A stretch of DNA of 64,000 nt, taken from positions 51,452,294 through 51,516,293 of the forward strand of contig CM055104.1 of NCBI GenBank assembly GCA_029204225.1, in the 5' to 3' direction. Below are positions 46,871 to 59,424 of the stretch, one piece after another (position 1 is the stretch's first letter; every line of letters starts with the position of its first letter). The notes beneath the pieces are model-generated. The model saw only the letters and a program-made list of their open reading frames with translations, searched no databases and was not told where the DNA came from. The DNA is from Diphasiastrum complanatum. Lineage: Eukaryota > Streptophyta > Lycopodiopsida > Lycopodiales > Lycopodiaceae. Both the position numbers and the translations under genes were made by a program.

Positions 46871-47590
46871 AACCGTGGCTCAGCGGAACACCCATCAAAA
46901 AAAAAAATTCAAAACAGTTCTATGGTTCGAATTTTTTTAAATTCTTTTTTCAATCACCTTCAATTTTCTACATACATTCAAGAGAAAAAATTTCAAAAAA
47001 AAAGTCTGATGACACCCTACGGCGAGTGGAGACCATACTAAAAAAGTGAAAAAAAAGGTGTTTTGATCGGTCTTTGGCAGGTGGAGACCCATCTGAATTT
47101 TTTTTCAAAAAAAAGGTTCTAACTCGACTCGATCCGACTAACTATCTTTATATGTCTACTATCCGACGAAACATACTCAACTCGACAACTCAACCTAACT
47201 CATCTTAACTCCACTCCACTCGACTCAACTCGACCCGACCCGACTTGCCGACCCAACTTGACCCACGACCTGACTCGACTCGATGTTCTGATGACCCATC
47301 ATCCCACATTTGTTTTCGAAAAAAATCAGATGGGTCTCAACCTGCTGCAATGGGTGGAGATCCATCAAAAAAAAAAATGTTCTAACTTGACTCGGCTCGA
47401 CTAATTATCTACTATCCGATGAAGCGTACTCAACTTGACTTGACTCAACAACTCAACTCAATTCGGCTGAACTTGACTCAACTCAACTCAGCTCAACTCG
47501 CCTCAAATCCTATTGGCTCGTTTCTACCTTTCTTATTATTTGAAATTTAAAATTTGGGAGGAACCCTTTTTTATTCACTAACTTGACTAT
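46871..47590. repeat. Degenerate ACTCG/ACTCA repeat region
   Basis: Two related blocks (about 47030-47290 and 47320-47515) each start with a 'ggtggaga.ccatc' motif and an A-run and continue with a degenerate pentamer array (gactc, actcg, aactc). Adjacent poly-A/T runs suggest copied or slipped units. No coding sequence. Confidence 0.6.
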
Positions 47591-48217
47591 TAGCGAATGT
47601 CAAAGCATTATGAAGAGCATTAAACATTCGAATGTCAAAGCATTATGAAGAGCATCGAGGCCTGATCACCCTCGACTTTTTCAACAATCAAGTCATTCAA
47701 CATCGAAGTTTCCAAAATCACCGACTTCTTCAACAACTTCGTTCATCAACCAAAGTGAACAACTTTGTTCATTAACCAAAGTTCCAACTTGTTCTTCAAC
47801 AACTTCGTTCATCAAGCAAAGTGCATGACTTCATCGACAACTTCAGGAAAGTGACTATCTCCAAACAGTCTGCAGAAATACACTGTGCATTATCACACTG
47901 CATTATCATCTTACATTCTAAATTGGGCTTCATTCTGAATCTTATTTACAGTATTACCACACCATATCTAATTTCTTCGACAGACTATACTCATTCATCT
48001 GTTTGAATATGAATTAAATAATGTAAATAAGAACACTTGAGCTGTGAGTCTATTTTTGTAAATACAATCATTCTGTTGGTTGCTAGTAGCAGCCCATAAC
48101 AACGGAGAGTTGTTCCACATCTACTTTCTTCTCTCTTTTTGGTTCAAGTTATCCATTTTTTACATATTGGTATAGCTCAATAAACCGAGAGATTATTCTA
48201 TTTGTATTATTGTCAAT
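47591..48217. repeat. Minisatellites and spacer before copia gag
   Basis: 'cgaatgtcaaagcattatga' occurs twice (about 47594 and 47631), and a 'caacttcgttcatcaa.caaagt' unit occurs about three times at 47735-47825. The rest is AT-rich. A degenerate PBS-like tggtatagctca lies at about 48168, so an LTR may end here, but I cannot define it. Confidence 0.45.
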
Positions 48218-48990
48218 ATGTCTCTTATAGGTATCTCTTCATCTTCTTCATCCAACGAAACTAGGATCATTGACAAGTTCAACGGTTCTAACTTCTACAT
48301 TTGGAAGTTGAAACTCTAGATGATGTTGATAGACAGAGATCTTTGGGTGTTGTAAAAGGTTCTGACCTAAAACCAGAAGACAATGATCATCAATCAGCGA
48401 AGGCATGGAAGATCAAAGATCTTTGGGATGTTATAAAAAGTTCTGATATGAAACTACAAGAAATGATCATCAATCAGTGAAGGCATGGAAGATCAAAGAT
48501 CAGAAGGCCTTAGCATCGATCAAGTTCAATCTGGACGACTCCCAAATATCCAACGTTACCACGTGCAAATTCTCTAAGGAAGCACTTGATTTATTATCAA
48601 ATCTATATGATACTCAAGATGTAAGGAAGTTCTTCACACTTAGTATGTTTGATTCTACAACCACACTTCTCACATCAACAACTTTACATTTTAATGGATC
48701 AATTGTCAGCTGTAGGATGTGCTATTCAAGAAGATGATGTCATTATGATCTTGCTTTTTTCTTTACCAAAGTCCTATGAACACTTTGTTGTGATGATCTC
48801 CACGCAACCAGACCTCACTCTTCAAAAGGTGATTGGTCATTTTCTTCAAGAAGAAATGCGAAGAAAGACCAGCAGCCTATCCAATCTATCTTCTTTGCAA
48901 AATATTTGGCTATGTCGAGCATGATGGGACAGTTGTCTGCTAGTCCAAATCTTTCAATGGCGTCCGACAAAGTTCCAGATCAGTTGCCAA
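48218..48990 (+). pseudogene. Copia gag fragment with internal duplication
   Basis: ATG at 48218 begins MSLIGISSSSSS, then NGSNFYIWKLKL, the copia gag N-terminal motif, followed by a TAG. A block of about 85 bp (gatctttggg...catggaagatcaaa) is tandemly repeated at about 48338-48500. Later frames give LPKSYEHFVVMISTQPDLTL and GHFLQEEMRRKT, the end of the gag helical domain. Many stops. Confidence 0.7.
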
Positions 48991-49266
48991 TAGCCAGACT
49001 TTACTACCGTGTCGCGATGCTGGGTGGGTCAGGGGAGCAAAAATTTATATCTTGGATGACAACTCATTAGTTGGCAGTAGTTAATAAGTGCTTCATACCG
49101 CACATCAGAGATTTCAACGAGCTGCATCTGAAATTTATGAAGAAAGTCCAGTACCATTTAATAAATTCTAGCGCAAGGCAAATCAAAGTCCGAAATAAAT
49201 CTCACGAGGTGTCGTGGGACCGCCACCAATTTTGGTGGGAGATATTGTTGAAGGGTTTTCGGATAC
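48991..49266 (+). other. Unassigned segment
   Basis: A 69-codon open frame (49071-49280) with no recognisable domain, between the copia gag fragment and a gypsy LTR. Possibly random. Confidence 0.2.
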
Positions 49267-49960
<694 letters not shown>

Positions 49961-50606
49961 ATGTTAAATCTCTTCATCTCTGATGAGTTGTCTCCAAGTT
50001 GCGCAACTCGAGAGTGGGTGAATGGCTTATAGTCTTTGAACCAGTCACTACGGTGAGTCATGTGTTGAGTTGTTCCAAAATCTAGATACCAAGAATCGAT
50101 ATTCTGTTGTCCTTCGACTTTGGTCATGAAAGTTGCTTCATCTTCTTCTTGTTGCTGATTTGAGTGACTGGTTGTAGCACTATGTGCTTTTGTTGGAACT
50201 GCTTCTTCTTTTTGTTGTTGTATTTCAAAGTCCGGTAGTCATTGATTTCGTGGCCAGTCCTCTTATAGTATCTGCTGAAAAGTTTCTACATTGGTTGGAA
50301 TGATGAAGACCTTGACTTTGATCTTGAACTGAAATTTGGTCTAGACTGTATGTTGCTCTTCTTGTCAGTATACCCTAACTTTATAGATCTCTTGGATCTA
50401 AACTTCTGATTTCTCGAATATAGAGCTTGAGAATCCGATCCCAAGCTTGAGGAGGATGTTGATCTTCTGATCTCCTCTTGTAAGAGCAATGAAATTATTC
50501 TTGACAGAGTGAGGTGCTCCTAGGAAGAAAATGCCATTACCCAATTTTCATAGGATTTAGGTAGATTCGATAATAGAGTCATGATTGCATTGGAATTCAT
50601 TGGAAA
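49961..50606 (-). pseudogene. Copia C gag/protease fragment, left copy
   Basis: Minus-strand frames encode the copia gag end (RRSTSSSSLGSDSQALYS) and the start of the protease (DSWYLDFGTTQHMTHRSDWF, with the active-site region DFGTT in place of the usual DSGA/T). It matches 61120-61747 closely, and element B's LTR begins directly at its right edge. Confidence 0.75.
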
Positions 50607-51455
50607 TGTTAAAAATTGTAAAACATATATATCTTATGTTTGTTGATGTTTTGGGGCCCTACCCATGTAAATACTTTGTACATATCCAAGGCATGTGAAT
50701 TGAGCATATATCCTTGTAGAATAGGGTGGGTTTGGGTTAGGTAGATCAAGTTCCAATGACATGCATAAAGTCTAGTTAGTATGATGAAATGCACCAATGT
50801 TCACAACATCTAGATTGACATGCATGTAGATTTTCACATAGAGGTGGACAAATATGGACTTGTTGGAACTCGAGCCACATCAAAACCATTGTGTCCTAAG
50901 TTTACATTGAGACATGCAAATACTCTAATGGACACATGCATGTAGTTTTGTAGGTTCATAGTGGAGAATTTGACATTTGGAGAAAGTAGGTAGAAGCTAG
51001 GTGCAATCTATGCATGCAAGCAGTTAGGTGTCAATATGGTAGTAGTTTACACTTGAATAGGTGTAGGGAATGCATTGAATGCTAGTAGTTTTACAAATTT
51101 TGGCTGTCCTATATATGTACATATGGGTCTCATTCATTTCTAATGAAGAATCAAGCTTTTGTAATGTCATAATGTCAAATTTGGATCTCATTTTATGTTG
51201 CTTGAAATTGTATTCTCTCTCTAACTCGAATTTTGTTCTTCTCCATACATGATCTTGCTTGTGTACTTTCCTTTTTTGTGAGAAATTAATGTAGCTTTGA
51301 TCTGTAGCATTCTAGATTGTGCTCTAGCCTCAGATCTTTTGGTAGATTGCAAGATTGCTCTACAGGTGATTTGTGTTCCACCACAAAGCATGGTAAAGAT
51401 CATTCACACATTTGTTGTGGTTTCCCACACATGTGAATTTGCTGGATTTTCAACT
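50607..51455 (+). repeat. 5' LTR of element B
   Basis: 849 bp from TGTTAAAAATTG to TTTTCAACT. It matches 59425-60281 and the first 150 bp at 61748-61898. Contains a TATA-like 'ctatatatgtacatatgg' near 51110, a possible core promoter of the LTR. Confidence 0.88.
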
Positions 51456-51589
51456 TGGTATCAGAGCCATACCATGCTTTGAATGTGAAGAATTCTGTGA
51501 CAATTCAAGCTAGGAAGATGTCTAACAGTGTTTTGCTATCTATTCTTGAACAAATTTTTGATGAATGAGGTTAGAAATGATATTTTCAT

Positions 51590-52090
51590 TCCAAAACAGA
51601 GGATGTACGGAATCCACTTTCCAATGTACTTTATGTTCCTAATCTCACAAAGAATGTGATTAGTGCTGGAAAGTTATTTGATGATGGTTTTGAAGTGGAA
51701 TTCAATGTCAATAATTGTTTCATAAAGAAAGGTGATGAGATCCTAGCAAGTGGATCTAGATATGGAAGCATTCTCAAGTTAGACTTACAAGAGAATGCAA
51801 GTACTTGTGATTTTGCATTGATGACTTGTGTTTCCAAGGAGGAAGTATGGCATAGGAGGTTGCATGTTTCCAATTTCAGATCTATGTCTTCAGTAGTCAA
51901 GGAGATCAAGCCAAGAGTGGCTTATTCTATGGCAAAATCACATATGGATCCATATTTGTTGTCTTCTACCAAGACAAAACATCCTATGGAGTTGGTATAC
52001 TCGAATGTTCATCTTTCTTTATTATTAATCAACGAAGGTGTCCCTTGCTTTGCATTTACTATTAATGATTTTACAAGTAACCAGTGGCTA
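51590..52090 (+). pseudogene. Copia GAG-pre-integrase/integrase piece in element B
   Basis: Reads NPLSNVLYVPNLTKNVISAG, then SRYGSILKLDLQ and EEVWHRRLHVSNFRSM, the copia domain before integrase. The zinc-finger histidine context is altered (RLHVSN rather than RLGHxN). HPMELVYSNVHLSLL corresponds to the start of the integrase core. Sequence similarity to copia fades after about 52090. Confidence 0.75.
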
Positions 52091-53094
52091 TGTCTTGTCT
52101 CTTCAAAGTTCATGGTGCATGCGTACTTTCCATTATGCAAAGTTTTTTGGAGTTATGGAGTCATTGGAAGGATGTACTATATGGAGTCTTGTTCAACTAT
52201 AAGCCTAAGGTTGTGTACCTTAGTGTTCTTGAAGGTTATTGCTTTGCATGTGGTTTCTTGGAAGGAAAGAAAGATGGAGATTTGTCCACCAAAGAAGGCT
52301 ACATAACCTTTACACTCTCTATCTCAAAGATGTTTGAGCATGGAGAAGTTATTGATTATGAAGATCTATTTTCTATCTTGGAAGGGGCTGAGAACACATC
52401 ATCTTATGATGCATCACAAGTCATTGCTATGGTGAGTAATCAAGTTGTGATGGGGTCGAGGTTTGAGGAGGAGTATTCTCAACATGCATGTCCAAGAAGA
52501 TCTTCATCATTTTCCTTGTGATTCTTATTTCATGGAAAAGAAAAGATAAGTGAAGGTGGTATTCATTCTATTCTACTCACCTACGGTTCTCTTTCTTTGA
52601 CTGATGTTGTATCTTGCTTAGCTGAGATTTGTTCAAAGATCAAGTAAGACTATTCTAGTTTTGAATGAGGTCTTTAGTTTGGAATTAATTCTTGTCATTG
52701 GTGACTTGATTATGTTTCCAAAACATCTAGAAGGCAAGATATTGTACCATCATTTGTATGATCTTGAATTGAGTAAGAGCAAGAATAAGAACAAGCTCAA
52801 ACATATTGAAGAATATGTTCCTGCATTTGATGAGGCATGTTGTAAACTTCTTGTGAGGTTAAGTGAACCATCCGCTGAGGACACTTACACCCCAAGAAAG
52901 TATCTAGCCTTAATTTGATCAAGTTAGAGTATGGTTTCAAGATAAGATCCATTTTGGATAGAGTTCGTAGAGTTTGGACTAATAAAGCTAGTGTGCTTAA
53001 TCTTGAATATTGCTCATGGTATAATCTTGATCTATATGATCTTTGTGATCATGATGAGGCATGGAAACCTCGGTTTTTTCAGATTCTTATGCAG
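52091..53094 (+). CDS. Non-copia open frames carried by element B
   Basis: Three frames follow the copia part: to 52521 (contains VLYGVLFNYKPKVVYLSVLE, FLEGKKDGDLSTKEGYITF and FEHGEVIDYEDLFSILEGAE), 52661-52918 (HIEEYVPAFDEACCKLLVRL, YTPRKYLALI) and 52915-53094 onward (IRSILDRVRRVW). They are long for this AT-rich DNA, read like real protein and resemble no gag, protease, integrase, RT or RNase H motif. I could not name a family. They may be a captured host gene or an unusual element gene. The third frame is split by copia A' at 53094 and resumes at 59365. Confidence 0.4.
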
Positions 53095-53099
53095 TCCTC

Positions 53100-53933
53100 T
53101 GATAAAATTTCAGTTTTAGGACATTAATAATTGTACTTAACAATCATAGAGAGTTATTGGTTGCTTAAATCTTGATCTAGATTCACTACACTTAGATTTA
53201 AGCAAGAGCAATGGATCAAATCTTCATAAACAAGTGAGAGCGGCCTCACACATGTGGAGTATTGTCCACTGTACGGCCTGCACCTAAAACAACAAGTACA
53301 CTGGTTCTTGATAGCAATCATTCAATAAAATCACAATTCTATTGACTAGAAATCTCACAACAAAAGTGTAGAATGCAAAAGTCTCATCAATCTCATTAGC
53401 AAAATGATGATCCTTTTATGGATCAAGTACATCCACGAGTCTGGTACAATCCATCAGGTCTTCACATGTTTGAAGAGTGCCACATAACTCAGATCTATCC
53501 ATTTGATCCATCCTTGATCCTTATCCAAAGTTGACCTTCTAGAATATGGCTAAAATCCAAAGAGCTAGTCTCCTAGAATATAGGGATATTCCCTACAAAA
53601 AGGATCTGAGGAAAATGGTCAACTCTTATCTTCTATAACTCTATACACATGTGTGAACATCCACTTTCCATGTGGGAGCATTTACTCATGCACATGCAAG
53701 GATAAGCTAACTTCTAGGTGACTAGTCAACTTGACTAAAAAACTAGTCATATCATATTCACACTTGACTTGATTGATACAAAATCAAAGTAGATATTTAC
53801 AAGTATGAAAAGTACTTTATTTCACACATGGGAATAGGATCCACACGTGTGAAATCAGATCATGAACATTGTACTCATGATTGATCTTTATTTACAATAA
53901 AAAATGACAAGTGAGAAGTGACAATTTTCAACA
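53100..53933 (-). repeat. 3' LTR of copia A'
   Basis: 834 bp. The purine tract aagtgaggag is immediately upstream on the minus strand. It shares with the 5' LTR the G-box motif ccacacgtgtgaaat (CACGTG at 53844-53849). Confidence 0.92.
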
Positions 53934-53943
53934 CTCCTCACTT

Positions 53944-55264
53944 CTAACTTGGCAAATCTAATGTACATCTATCTACAATTCCAAGAGCATATCTTGACTT
54001 GTAAAATGGATCTTTGGACAAGGGCTTGGTTAAGATATCAGCTATGCATTCGGATGATGGTACATGATGTAGTTGCACCTCCTTGGAATGTACTTTCTCC
54101 CTCGCAAAGTGGTGAGCTATCACAATATGCTTTGTTCTAGCATGGAAGATAGGATTGGAAGCAATTTGTTGAGAAGATTGATTGTCACAATATATGTAAG
54201 GGATATCCTCGGCCTTTAGACATGTAGCTCCATCAAGAGTCTTCTTAGCCATAGGAGCTCTTTAGTTGTTGAAGTCAATGCCTTGTACTCCGCTTCACAA
54301 GAGGATAGTGAGATAGTATCTTGCTTTTTGGAAAGCCAAATATTATTCCTTCATAAATGAATGTTTCAAATGCACTAATGGACTTTCTATCCATCTTGTC
54401 ACCTGCAAAATTTGAATCCGAGTAGGCTCTCAAGTGCAAGTTAGATCCTTCATAAAGTATGCCAAAAAATCTAGTACTAGAAACATATCTAAGCACTCTC
54501 TTGGCACTTTTCCAATGATGCACTAAAGGAGCTTGCATACTTTGACTCAACTTGCTTACACAAAAATTTAAGTCAGGTCTAGTGATGGTTAAATAGATTA
54601 GGGAGCCTATAAGCTTTCTAAATAGGGTGATGTCCTCAAAGGATGCTTCATCACCTTCATTAGTTGCTTTCACAACATGCTCCATAGGGGTGTCAATCCC
54701 CTTACAATCTTTCATACCAAACTTTTCAAGAATGGAAGTAGCATACTTAGATTGACTTATGAGAGTACAATTGCTACTTCTAGACACTTCTATCCCAAGT
54801 ATAAACTTTAGGAAGCCTAGATCTACCATCTTGAACTCACTAGATAAATCAACTTTTAATTTGCCTATGCCTTCATCATCATTTCCTATCATAATGATGT
54901 CATCAACATAAAGCACCAAAAAGATGATCTTTCCTTCATTACATTTGAAATATAAAGAAGGTTCATAAGCACTTAGTACAGAGCCAAGGGAATAGAGAAA
55001 ATCATGCTACCTAGAGTGCCAAGCTGTAGGTGCTTGCTTCAAGCCATATAGGCTCTTCCTTAAGTAGCACACTTTTTGCTCCTCACCAACCTTGATGAAG
55101 CCCTCGGGTTGTATCATGTAGATTTCCTCTTCTAAGAAGCCATTCAAGAAAGCATTTTTCACATCCATTTGGTAGATATCCCACTTGAACAAAGTAGCAA
55201 TGCAAATGATTAATCTAATAGTTACAAGCTTAGCTACAACTGCAAATGTTTCTTCATAATCCAA
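53944..55264 (-). pseudogene. Copia A' reverse transcriptase and RNase H
   Basis: 55264-55007 holds the RT start (MDYEETFAVVAKLVTIRLII, WDIYQMDVKNAFLNG, YGLKQAPTAW). 54919-54275 holds the intact catalytic box (LYVDDIIMIG), the IEVSRS region and the first RNase H motif (AYSDSNFAGDKMDRKSISAF). 54252-53944 holds the second half (YCDNQSSQQIASNP, HFAREKVHSKEVQL, ADILTKPLSKD). A frame change near 55000 and another at the ALSS..E region (54275/54252) break it. Confidence 0.9.
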
Positions 55265-55351
55265 TCCTTTTACTTGAAAAAATCCTTTAGCAAAAAGCCT
55301 AGACTTGTACTTACTAATAGATCCATCTTGATTGTACTTTATTCTATAAAT

Positions 55352-55735
55352 TCACTTATATGCAAGTGGCTTCTTCCCTCTTGGAAGATTTACAAGATTC
55401 CAAGTATGATTTTCTTCTAATGCATCATACTCTACTTGCATTGCATCTCTCCAAACTTTAGATCTATATGCTTCTTCAAAAGATGATGGTTCTTCAAGCA
55501 ATGTAACTAAGGAGGAGTAAGAGGTAGAAGATGTAGAGTCTTCCTTTTGCTTTCCCTTGTCCACATAGGTGAGCCTTGAGGGCTCGACCTTGCTTCTTGT
55601 TGACCTTCTCGGCCCCCTTTGGCTAGGATCTTTGTCTCCATCCTCGGGTTTGTCAAGATCCTCCTCGAGTTTGTTAAGATCCTCCTCGGGTTTGTCAAGA
55701 TCTTCAATGCATAATGGGTTAGATCCATTAGACAA
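55352..55735 (-). pseudogene. Copia A' linker between integrase and RT
   Basis: 127 codons with a DxEEDLNKLEEDLDKPEED tandem repeat (three to four copies of a DKPEEDLNK-like unit), then RRSTRSKVEPSRLTY and DAMQVEYDALEENHTWNLV, which leads into reverse transcriptase. A TGA separates it from the RT frame. Confidence 0.85.
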
Positions 55736-55782
55736 CCTTTTAGCAAATTGTGACTCATCAAAAAGTCCATCCTTGCTTACCT

Positions 55783-56817
55783 TTACTTTCTTGGATCATA
55801 TATCCTATAGCCCTTGCTATTTTCTCCATAGCCAACAAAAATCCCTTTGAAGGAGGTAGCATCTTCCTTACTTATTGTTTCCAAAGGGATGTGGACATAA
55901 CAAATACATCCAAAGATTTTAAAATCTTTTACATTGGGTTTCTTACCAAACGAAGCTTGATATGGTGAGATCCCATCAATAGCACTACTAGGAAGTCTAT
56001 TACACAAGTAATTAGCACAAGTTATAGCTTCTCTCCAAAATGATATGGGAAGTGATGCATCAAGTCTTAAAGACTTTGCACATTCACATAGACTCCTATT
56101 TTTCCTCTCGGCCACTCTATTTTGTTGGGGGGTGTAGGAACAAGTGTATTGCAATTTTTTAATGCCATTGAACTCACAAAAGTCTTTCATTTTATTGGAG
56201 GTGTACTCTCCTCCATTATCACATCTTAGTGCCTTGATGGAAGTACTAAGTTGCTTCTCAACTAGAGACTTGAACTTAATGAAAGCTTCATATACAAAAC
56301 TTTTCTTTGATAGTAGCTCAATCCATCTGAATCTAGTACAATTATCTATAAATGTTACATACATCAAGGCACCTCCATTACTTGCATGTGAAAAACTATG
56401 TACATCAAAATGTATGAGATCCAAGGGAGAGGGAGATCTTGATGAAGATCTCTTGTAAGAAGATTTGTGTGACTTTACAAGGCCACATGGCTCACACATC
56501 TTACCACACTTTTTGAAAGCTTTTGGTAGGCCAAGAGCTAGTTCCTTGCTTGCCATTGACTCCATGGATTGAAGATTAGGATGGCCTAATCTCTTATGCC
56601 AAAGCTCCACTTGAGATAGCTCCTCCCTAGCCAAGTTCACACTTTCATTTGCAACATTAGCATCCAACTTGAAAAGCCTTCTTTGCATAATGCCACAAGC
56701 TATGCACTTATCATTTTTCAAGATGGAACAAACTCCATTCTTGAAGTGTACATCTAGTCCATTGTCCAATAATTGTCCTACACTAAGCAAGTTTCTTAAA
56801 ATGGTAGGAACATACAA
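55783..56817 (-). pseudogene. Copia A' integrase
   Basis: 344 uninterrupted codons. GAG-pre-integrase part: YVPTILRNLLSVGQLLDNG and LWHKRLGHPNLQSMES. The zinc finger ends CEPC. The core shows HFDVHS (first Asp), ALRCDNGGEYTS (second Asp) and TPQQNRVAERKNRSL (Glu), so all three catalytic acidic residues are present. The C-terminal part includes FWREAITCANYLCNRLPS and FGCICYVHIP. The integrase is the best-preserved domain; the frame is only lost at its two ends. Confidence 0.92.
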
Positions 56818-56920
56818 AACATTATCTAGATCTATCCTTTTAGATGTGCCTAATCAAAGAGGAATAGATCCTATACCATCTATCTCGCATTCTTGATCAC
56901 TAGTAGTGTATATTGACTTC

Positions 56921-57903
56921 TTAAAGTTTACAAGAGAGAAGAGTAGAAAAATAATGCTTGTTAAAAGACATGTGGGAACTAGCCCCACTATCTATCCACC
57001 ATGTATCTTGACTTGAAGTTGGTGTATATGAAACCATTAAGGATGTGTTGAATCCATCCTCATCTTCTTCCTCTTGAGCAATGTCCCCTTGATCTCCATT
57101 TGCTTGTTGATTCTTCTTCAAGTAACATTTTGAGGCAAAGTGTCCTTTCTTCCCACAAAAGAAACACGAGCTTTGCCTTGTTCTTCACTTTGCCTTTGGA
57201 AGTTGATCATCCATTCTTCATCTCGGCCTCCTTGCCTTGATTCTTCTTGAATGGATGTTGTTTCTTCTTGCCTTTGGATGTAAAATTTGCTTTCTCCTCT
57301 CCTCCATTAAGTGACATGCCTTCCATTCTTGTCTTGAGGTGTAGAAGTCTACTCTCCTTGGCCACAAGAACATTATGCAACTTTTCAATGGATGGAAGAG
57401 TGTCTTGAATAGCAAATGATTGGTGAACTCATCACCTAGGCCATTCAATATGATTTGTACTAGCTCTTGATCTTGGATCTTTTCTCCTATAGCACTCAAT
57501 TCCTTGTTAAGAGATTTGATCCTAAGAACATACTCTTGTCCACTCTCTCCAGTTCCTTTCATGCTTTGAAAGACTTGATTCCTTAGCATGAGAATTCTTG
57601 AAGTGTTATTGGATTCACAGATACTCTTTAATGAATCCCAAGCATCTTTTGATGAGGCACAAAAAGACACTTCCTTCAAGAGGTCATTGCATACATTCAA
57701 CTTTATGCAATGTAGAGCTAATCTTGCTCTCTTCTTGTATTTGGTTTGTTTTTGGGCAGCTTGAGGCTCTTCCTCAACTCCTAGAACTATGTCAAAGACG
57801 CCTGGATCACTAGGAGTGATTTCATCCTCATTTTCCAAATGGAATAATTTGTGGAAGTGAGTCTCTCACTTGATTCCAACAAATAACTACCCATGGATGA
57901 CAT
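56921..57903 (-). pseudogene. Copia A' gag and protease, broken
   Basis: The gag ATG is probably at 57903 (MSSMGSYLLESSERLTSTNY), with a frameshift into the 57838-57218 frame (KKRARLALHCIKLNV, ESNNTSRILMLRNQVFQSM, LVQIILNGLGDEF). The zinc knuckle CFFCGKKGHFASKC lies near 57170-57130. The protease active site DTWWIDSGASSHMS lies in the 57121-56921 frame. At least two frame changes and a stop are present. Confidence 0.85.
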
Positions 57904-58499
57904 TGTAGAATAAATGCTCTTCTAAAATCACAAAGATTTATGAATTTTTAAAAATCTATGAATGGCATAAAGCTCACAAGATTTCCTATAGCCTTGTCTC
58001 TATCAAACTGACACACAAGCTTGAATGATACACAATTAGATCTTGACAAAAATTCCTAGCTTTCACTCTTACAAATTTTTTTTGCTTTACACTTTTCTTA
58101 GAGGTTTCACTTCAACTAAGGATCTAAACAAATCAGCCTCTTAGATCTGAACTTAAACGCCAAAAATAAATGCTTCAATGATTCAAAACTCTATTTGGTC
58201 ATAGGCATTAGCTAGATTGAATCTAGATCAGTACGATGCTTCAAAAAGCACTAAATTTGGACTAGAATTGAGATCATAGGACCAAGAAACACAAGGTAAC
58301 TTGAAATGAAAGTTGTTGTATGGTTTCACACGTGTGAAAAGTACATACACAGCCTCCAAGTCGATTTGATCCAAATAGAAACAAGCTATCACTCTAGATG
58401 AACTCGCCCTCACTAGTATTGGCCAAAAACAAATTTTGCCAATGATCTTTGCAAGTTTTATGAATCAAATGATAACTCTCTTACTCGGCTCTAATACCA

Positions 58500-59359
58500 T
58501 GATAAAATTTTAGTTTTAGGACATTAATGATTGTACTAAACAATCATAGAGAGTTCTTTGTTGCTTAATCAATGGATCTATCAAGTTCTACACTTTAAAT
58601 CTTGATCTAGATTCACTACACTTAGATTTAAGCAAGAGCAATGGATCAAATCTTCATAAACAAGTGAGAGTGGCCTCACATGTGTGGAGTACTATCCACT
58701 GTATGGACCTGCACCTAAAACAACAAGTACATTGATTCTTGATAGCAATCATTCAATAAAATCACAATTCTATTGAATAAACATCTCACAAAAGTGTAGA
58801 ATGCAAAAGTCTCATCAATCTCATTAGCAAAATGATGATCCTTTTATGGATCAAGTAAATCCACGAGTCTGGTACAGTCCATTAGGTCTTCACATGTGTG
58901 AAGAGTGCCACATCACTCAGATCTATCCATTTGATCCATCCTTGATCCTTATCCAAAGTTGACCTTCTAGAATATGGCTAAAATCCAAAGAGCTAGTCTC
59001 CTAAAATATAGGAATATTCCCTACAAAATAGGATCTAAGAAAAATGGTCAACTCTTATCTTCTAGAACTTTATACACACGTGTGAACATCCACTTGCCAT
59101 GTGGGAGCATTTACTCATGCACATGCAAGGATAAGCTAACTTCTAGGTGACTACTCAACTTGACTAAAAAACTAGTCATGTCATGTTCACAATTGACTTG
59201 ATTGATACAAAATCAAAGTAGATATTTGTAATGAAAAGTACTTTCTTTCACACATGGGAACAGGCTCCACACGTGTGAAATCAGATCATGAACATTGTAT
59301 CCATGATTGATCTTTATTTACAATAAAAAATGACAAGTGAGAAGTGACAATTTTCAACA
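58500..59359 (-). repeat. 5' LTR of copia A'
   Basis: 860 bp. CACGTG cores lie at 59087 and 59270. PBS (tggtattagagc) is at 58499-58488 on the minus strand; its seventh base differs from the usual tggtatcagagc. The leader from 58487 to 57904 contains a 16-bp palindrome TTTCACACGTGTGAAA at 58324-58339. Confidence 0.92.
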
Positions 59360-59424
59360 TCCTCTTCGTGCAAAGAACTTTGCAAACCCAAGATCTACAT
59401 CAGGCATGAAGGAGGCATATCAAG

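Larger units (their letters stand above)
53100..59359 (-). mobile_element. Full-length copia A', TSD TCCTC
   Basis: 6,260 bp on the minus strand. The 5' LTR is 59359-58500 and the 3' LTR 53933-53100, both TGTTGAAAATT...TTTTATCA. The flanking bases tcctc at 53095-53099 and 59360-59364 are a perfect target-site duplication inside element B. PBS tggtattagagc directly follows the 5' LTR. Domains run in copia order gag, protease, integrase, RT, RNase H. Coding frames are broken, so the element is structurally complete but not autonomous. Confidence 0.95.

Noticed and set aside
47110-47515. CRISPR-like or regulatory repeat array
   Set aside because: The pentamers are degenerate, without spacers of fixed length, and the host is a plant.
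56144-56458. Plus-strand 104-aa open frame
   Set aside because: Antisense to the intact copia A' integrase frame.
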